Assembly: GCA_041862635.1 (NCBI GenBank)
Contig: JBGVTO010000103.1
Coordinates: 1-16,105 of the forward strand
Origin: NIOZ-UU13 sp041862635
GTDB lineage: Bacteria; Planctomycetota; Phycisphaerae; Sedimentisphaerales; Anaerobacaceae
Direction: 5' to 3'
Length of the DNA: 16,105 bases
The notes under the pieces were generated by a model, which saw only the letters and a program-made list of their open reading frames with translations, made no database searches and was not told the DNA's origin. Made by a program: the position numbers and the translations under genes. Of this stretch, positions 13,544 to 16,105 are shown one piece after another. Numbering within the stretch: the stretch's first letter is position 1; each line of letters begins with the position of its first letter.

Positions 13544-13567
13544 TCAAAATTTCTCCTAAAAAAACTT

Positions 13568-14314
13568 TCACTTTACTTTCTTGCCGTAGGCGTCGCTGAA
13601 AAAATTCGGCGCAAAGGTTTCAAAAGATGGAGGAGCTTTACCTTTATATTTAGCTCCTACCTTGATAATTTCTTGCAATGCTTTATATCCATCGGTCCCG
13701 GGCGTTCCCGGGTTATCGTATCTATTCTTTGTTTGCAAAAAGTAACGCCCGTTTTCCATGACAATTTCAGTATCAATGCCGTACTCGGCGAAATGTGCCC
13801 GCACTGGTACTAAGTCCGCTCGCGCTTCATACTGCACCAGGACAATCACATTGTTACCAGTCGACCTCGGCTGAACGGGTGTAACATCTTCATCCAGTAA
13901 TGTACTATCTTCAACCGGCGCAGGCGGTACCCTTATATCGGCCGTCTCTCGCTCTATCGGAGTTCTCCGATTAATCTGAGGCCTTTCTACAGCTGTGCTG
14001 ATTGCTCTCTGGTCGGTTAAATTATATTCCTGACCGAGCCTAAAGGCTGCCAGAACCAGCAGAATAAGGCCTAGAACCAACGCAACGGCGAGCTGATACG
14101 GCATTGAGAACTCGATTCTGCCAAAATTGAATTGGACAATTCTCGGCTTTCTCATCCATCGTGTTGTTGCTTTGGATTTTTCTATATTAACGGCGGACTT
14201 ACCTTCGACAGAGCTTTTCGGTTGCATTTGCTCTAAGGTCCTGCCGTAGCCGGGCTTATCACGAGCCTTGCTCATCACCTCGTAAAGAGCCTTTTTTCCT
14301 CGATTACGTACCAT
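13568..14314 (-). CDS. Single-pass membrane protein with SPOR-like C-terminal domain
   Basis: This 248-residue protein has a basic cytoplasmic N-terminus (residues 1-66, with GKKALYEVMSKARDKPGYGR at about 6-25), one membrane segment at about 71-91 (MPYQLAVALVLGLILLVLAA), a Pro/Thr/Arg-rich linker at about 100-150, and a globular region at about 152-220. That region (NNVIVLVQYEARADLVPVRA ... GIDTEIVMENGRYFLQTK) has the alternating strand-helix pattern of a SPOR domain, which binds denuded peptidoglycan at division sites. SPOR membership is a pattern-based guess. It lies just upstream of the small basic protein gene. There is no strong ribosome site before the ATG at 14312-14314, so the start could be internal. 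Confidence 0.75.
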   Translation of the reverse strand: MVRNRGKKALYEVMSKARDKPGYGRTLEQMQPKSSVEGKSAVNIEKSKATTRWMRKPRIVQFNFGRIEFSMPYQLAVALVLGLILLVLAAFRLGQEYNLTDQRAISTAVERPQINRRTPIERETADIRVPPAPVEDSTLLDEDVTPVQPRSTGNNVIVLVQYEARADLVPVRAHFAEYGIDTEIVMENGRYFLQTKNRYDNPGTPGTDGYKALQEIIKVGAKYKGKAPPSFETFAPNFFSDAYGKKVK

Positions 14315-14357
14315 AGCCGAATCTGCTTAATTAAACAATACGTTCGTTAAACAACCA

Positions 14358-14666
14358 TTATATCGGCATAAATTCAAACAACAAGCCAATATCAGCCAAG
14401 AAATTGTCTAATTTTTTACAATATTTCAATCCGGATTTCAATGATGAACCACCAACATTTATAAGTGAGAAGTCAAACAAATACGCTGGTAAATCGGCAT
14501 AGAGAAAGGACATTTGCTTTTTAAACTTGTTGTGAAAATATTTATAAAGCTCTTTCACGCAGATGCTTACAGTGATTTGTAGGCATTTTGAAATGAGCGT
14601 TTTTTTGTGCTTTTTGGCATAATTTGCTTCAAAAGCATTGATTTCTCTTGACGGAAAGATTGCCAA
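14358..14666 (-). CDS. Doubtful small open frame in the AT-rich spacer
   Basis: A 102-codon frame could start at a TTG at 14664-14666. The predicted protein is Lys/Phe/Leu-rich (KKHKKTLISKCLQITV, KELYKYFHNKFKKQM) and shows no recognisable family. The frame actually stays open further upstream to about 14792, through the palindromic element at 14738-14766, so no start is well supported, and no ribosome site precedes the TTG. It could be a remnant of an acquired gene or a chance frame in AT-rich DNA. Confidence 0.2.
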   Translation of the reverse strand: MAIFPSREINAFEANYAKKHKKTLISKCLQITVSICVKELYKYFHNKFKKQMSFLYADLPAYLFDFSLINVGGSSLKSGLKYCKKLDNFLADIGLLFEFMPI

Positions 14667-15258
14667 TATGGTATAAATAAAATTGAGTGGAGTATAGTTT
14701 TTGTCTCCCGGCAGGCTAAACTTGTACCCGCGTAGAACCTGCCCTGAGCGTAGTCGAATGGGCGGGTATCTATAATCTTCAGTTGAATTGGCTTAGTGTG
14801 AGAGCTACTGCGTTAGGTGGAGTTTTAATTAAACTTCGTGCTGAAGAACTTTACATTTTGTTAGCACCTAACCCGGGCGAGCCGGAACCAAACAGGTGAT
14901 CGAAAGTCAAAAGTTGGACGATTTTGAAAACACCATAACTTATTGTAAATACAGATAGATACAATCGCTGCTAAAAATATTGTGCGCGCGGCGCGCTCAA
15001 TTTTACTTTTAAGAGACTAAGATTAGGATTTTGAAGGAAGGAGGTAGTATCAAATCGTAAAAAATAATTCCTTGCAGAAGATGTAGTGAGTGTGAAAATT
15101 ATTATTGGCCGTTTTGTTTGAAATTGCTGGCACCTCCGTGCTTTCTTGCGAGAACAAGAACAGGGATTTCATAGGCACAGGTGTTTGTTACAAACAACGG
15201 GTGTTTTGGTGTGTGGCCGAAGCATAATTATTTAACTTTTTTTACAAGGAGTACTATT
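14667..15258. other. AT-rich non-coding region upstream of the exported-protein gene
   Basis: No gene is supported here. The region holds the palindromic element at 14738-14766, an inverted repeat GTTAGGTG (14812-14819) / CACCTAAC (14865-14872), the GC island GCGCGCGGCGCGC at 14984-14996 in AT-rich surroundings, and GTTTGT-T-ACAAAC at 15183-15195. The last two are candidate operators for the gene starting at 15259. I could not identify a convincing -35/-10 pair. Confidence 0.5.
14738..14766. repeat. Dispersed palindromic element, copy 2
   Basis: CCTGCCC (14738-14744) pairs with GGGCGGG (14760-14766) with one G-T pair, around TGAGCGTAGTCGAAT. An alternative stem ACCCGC (14726-14731) / GCGGGT (14762-14767) competes with it. 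It matches the element at 10172-10200 over its whole 29-bp length, with a handful of substitutions. Confidence 0.75.
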
Positions 15259-15810
15259 ATGTCTAAGAAGTTGTTTTATTTAGTTACTTTTATTTTGGTG
15301 TTGAGCCTGGTCAGCTCAAATGTAGTCTTTGGCGGCATCGTGATAGAGATCGGAATCACTAGCGGTAATGATTCTGTTGAAGATCAGCTGGAAAGAGGTA
15401 TGTATATGGACAGCAGCGATCTGGAGCTTCCTAATGATGGCGGTTTGCAGGTAATAGGTCTGCGTTTTTTGAATGTCGAGGTTGCTCGGGGTGCCAATAT
15501 CATAAACGCGTATGTTGAGTTCACAGCAGATGATGTTGAAGCTGATGAACCCGTTAATCTTATCATCGATGGTGAGCTGGTTCCTGATGCTCCTGCGTTT
15601 GCCGACGTCATGTATAATGTTCGGGACCGGACCAGAACGACGGCGAAGGTAGAATGGCAGGTGGAGCATTGGCCTGCAGTAAGTGGAAAACATCAGACCT
15701 CGGATATCTCCGCTGTCATCCAGGAGATAATCGACCAGGAAGGCTGGGCCAGCGGCAATGCCCTGGTAATAATAATTAGCGACAATCCCGACAATCCATC
15801 CGTTGTGTAA
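15259..15810 (+). CDS. Exported all-beta domain protein, apparently C-terminally truncated
   Basis: This 183-residue protein starts with a signal peptide (MSKKLFYLVTFILVLSLVSS, then NVVFGG). The mature part matches a beta-sandwich domain common in large exported proteins of planctomycetes and marine bacteria: SSDLEL (about 53-58), QVIGLRFLNVEVARGANIIN (68-87), AYVEFTADD, the middle RTTAKVEWQVEHWP, and SDISAVIQEIIDQEGWASGN (about 148-167). The ATG at 15259-15261 has a strong AAGGAG ribosome site; a longer frame from 15181 lacks one. The domain normally continues past NALVIIIS with a Gly/Arg/Ala-rich turn and a last strand. Here it stops at DNPDNPSVV, and none of the partner domains usual for such proteins follow. 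I infer a truncated relic or a minimal secreted form. It is convergent with the gene at the right edge. Confidence 0.82.
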   Translation: MSKKLFYLVTFILVLSLVSSNVVFGGIVIEIGITSGNDSVEDQLERGMYMDSSDLELPNDGGLQVIGLRFLNVEVARGANIINAYVEFTADDVEADEPVNLIIDGELVPDAPAFADVMYNVRDRTRTTAKVEWQVEHWPAVSGKHQTSDISAVIQEIIDQEGWASGNALVIIISDNPDNPSVV

Positions 15811-15853
15811 CTATAAGCAATAACTGCAAATATCCAGTTTATATCCGGAAGAT

Positions 15854-16105
15854 TTATATTTTGAAAAATATCTTTCTCTGATACAGCCAGAAGCATACAA
15901 GCCACTGTACAAGTAGACTGACAGAATATTTTAAAGGGTTAATCCACGCTCCGATAAAACCCTCAAGAGGATTAATAAATACACCTGATGTTTCCATAAA
16001 CCATCCCTGTAACAGGTTGTGCAGCAAGTAAATGAAAATCGAGTTCATACCGATAACAATGAGGGGAAAGCTCCATTTTGAAATGCTGCGTACTTCGATA
16101 AGCCA
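15854..16105 (-). CDS. Multi-pass membrane acyltransferase-like protein, C-terminal fragment
   Basis: The frame enters from the right window edge and ends at a TAA at 15854-15856, giving 83 residues. The visible part contains WSFPLIVIGMNSIFIYLLHN, a membrane segment with the GMNSIFIYLL pattern characteristic of the C-terminus of heparan-alpha-glucosaminide N-acetyltransferase-like / DUF5009-type membrane proteins. A second membrane segment follows (YSVSLLVQWLVCFWLYQR) and then a short basic tail, KIFFKI. In that family about ten membrane helices precede this region, with a catalytic His in the missing N-terminal part. Homologues move acetyl groups across the membrane onto sugars. Family assignment rests on this end alone. 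The gap to the convergent gene at 15810 is 43 bp, with no strong terminator hairpin. Confidence 0.72.
   Translation of the reverse strand, partial: WLIEVRSISKWSFPLIVIGMNSIFIYLLHNLLQGWFMETSGVFINPLEGFIGAWINPLKYSVSLLVQWLVCFWLYQRKIFFKI

Noticed and set aside
14812..14919. Integron attC-like site from GTTAGGT, ACCTAAC and GTTGGAC words
   Set aside because: The arms point the wrong way for a single attC site and no complementary inner boxes follow ACCTAAC; no integrase is seen.
15128..15141. Sigma54-type promoter (TGGCAC ... TGC) upstream of the exported-protein gene
   Set aside because: The GG-to-GC spacing is 9 instead of the required 10 bases.
15693..15905. 70-codon minus-strand frame
   Set aside because: It overlaps both the exported-protein gene and the C-terminal end of the membrane acyltransferase in another frame, and has no family features.

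Overview
The window looks like a chromosomal segment from a bacterium of the Planctomycetes-Verrucomicrobia-Chlamydiae group, most likely a planctomycete related to Phycisphaerae. The main evidence is the PVC-type 'small basic protein' gene at 13292-13543. Supporting signs are large exported multidomain proteins, a Tat-exported amidohydrolase and an exported all-beta domain common in planctomycete genomes. Assignment to class level is inference. Almost everything reads on the minus strand; only the gene at 15259-15810 is on the plus strand.

Minus-strand layout, in transcription order. At the right edge is the C-terminal end of a multi-pass membrane acyltransferase-like protein (15854-16105), convergent with the short exported protein at 15259-15810. 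An AT-rich stretch with little or no coding (14315-15258) follows. Next come a single-pass membrane protein (13568-14314) and the small basic protein gene. Then a secreted class-C beta-lactamase-like serine hydrolase fused to a beta-rich C-terminal domain (10930-13029), a small membrane-anchored protein (10315-10830), a Tat-signal amidohydrolase (9017-10000), a PLP aminotransferase (7854-8963) and two tandem Na/Pi-cotransporter paralogues with PhoU-like tails (6016-7734, 4196-5902). Each paralogue has its own, clearly related promoter. Last is a membrane-microdomain cluster: NfeD-type membrane serine protease (2459-4006), short NfeD (1818-2318), flotillin-like FloA (789-1802), and a small membrane protein running off the left edge (1-211). 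A four-helix-bundle (S23/IVS-type) gene (292-741) sits inside this cluster.

The most unusual feature is in the spacers. At least four of them contain short-period (7-8 bp) degenerate word arrays, and each place uses its own word: ATCAGGNN octamers around and inside the four-helix-bundle gene and again between the two nfeD genes; AATCACT-like words on both sides of the amidohydrolase gene; AATARWC heptamers; and TACGAYA heptamers ending exactly at a stop codon. Two single genes (four-helix bundle, amidohydrolase) are bracketed by direct repeats built from these words. In both cases the repeat supplies part of the coding end: both termini of the four-helix-bundle protein, and the stop codon of the amidohydrolase. 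This looks like a cassette-like arrangement, either of gene insertion or of repeat spread. No transposase, reverse transcriptase, integrase, CRISPR array, rRNA or tRNA was seen.
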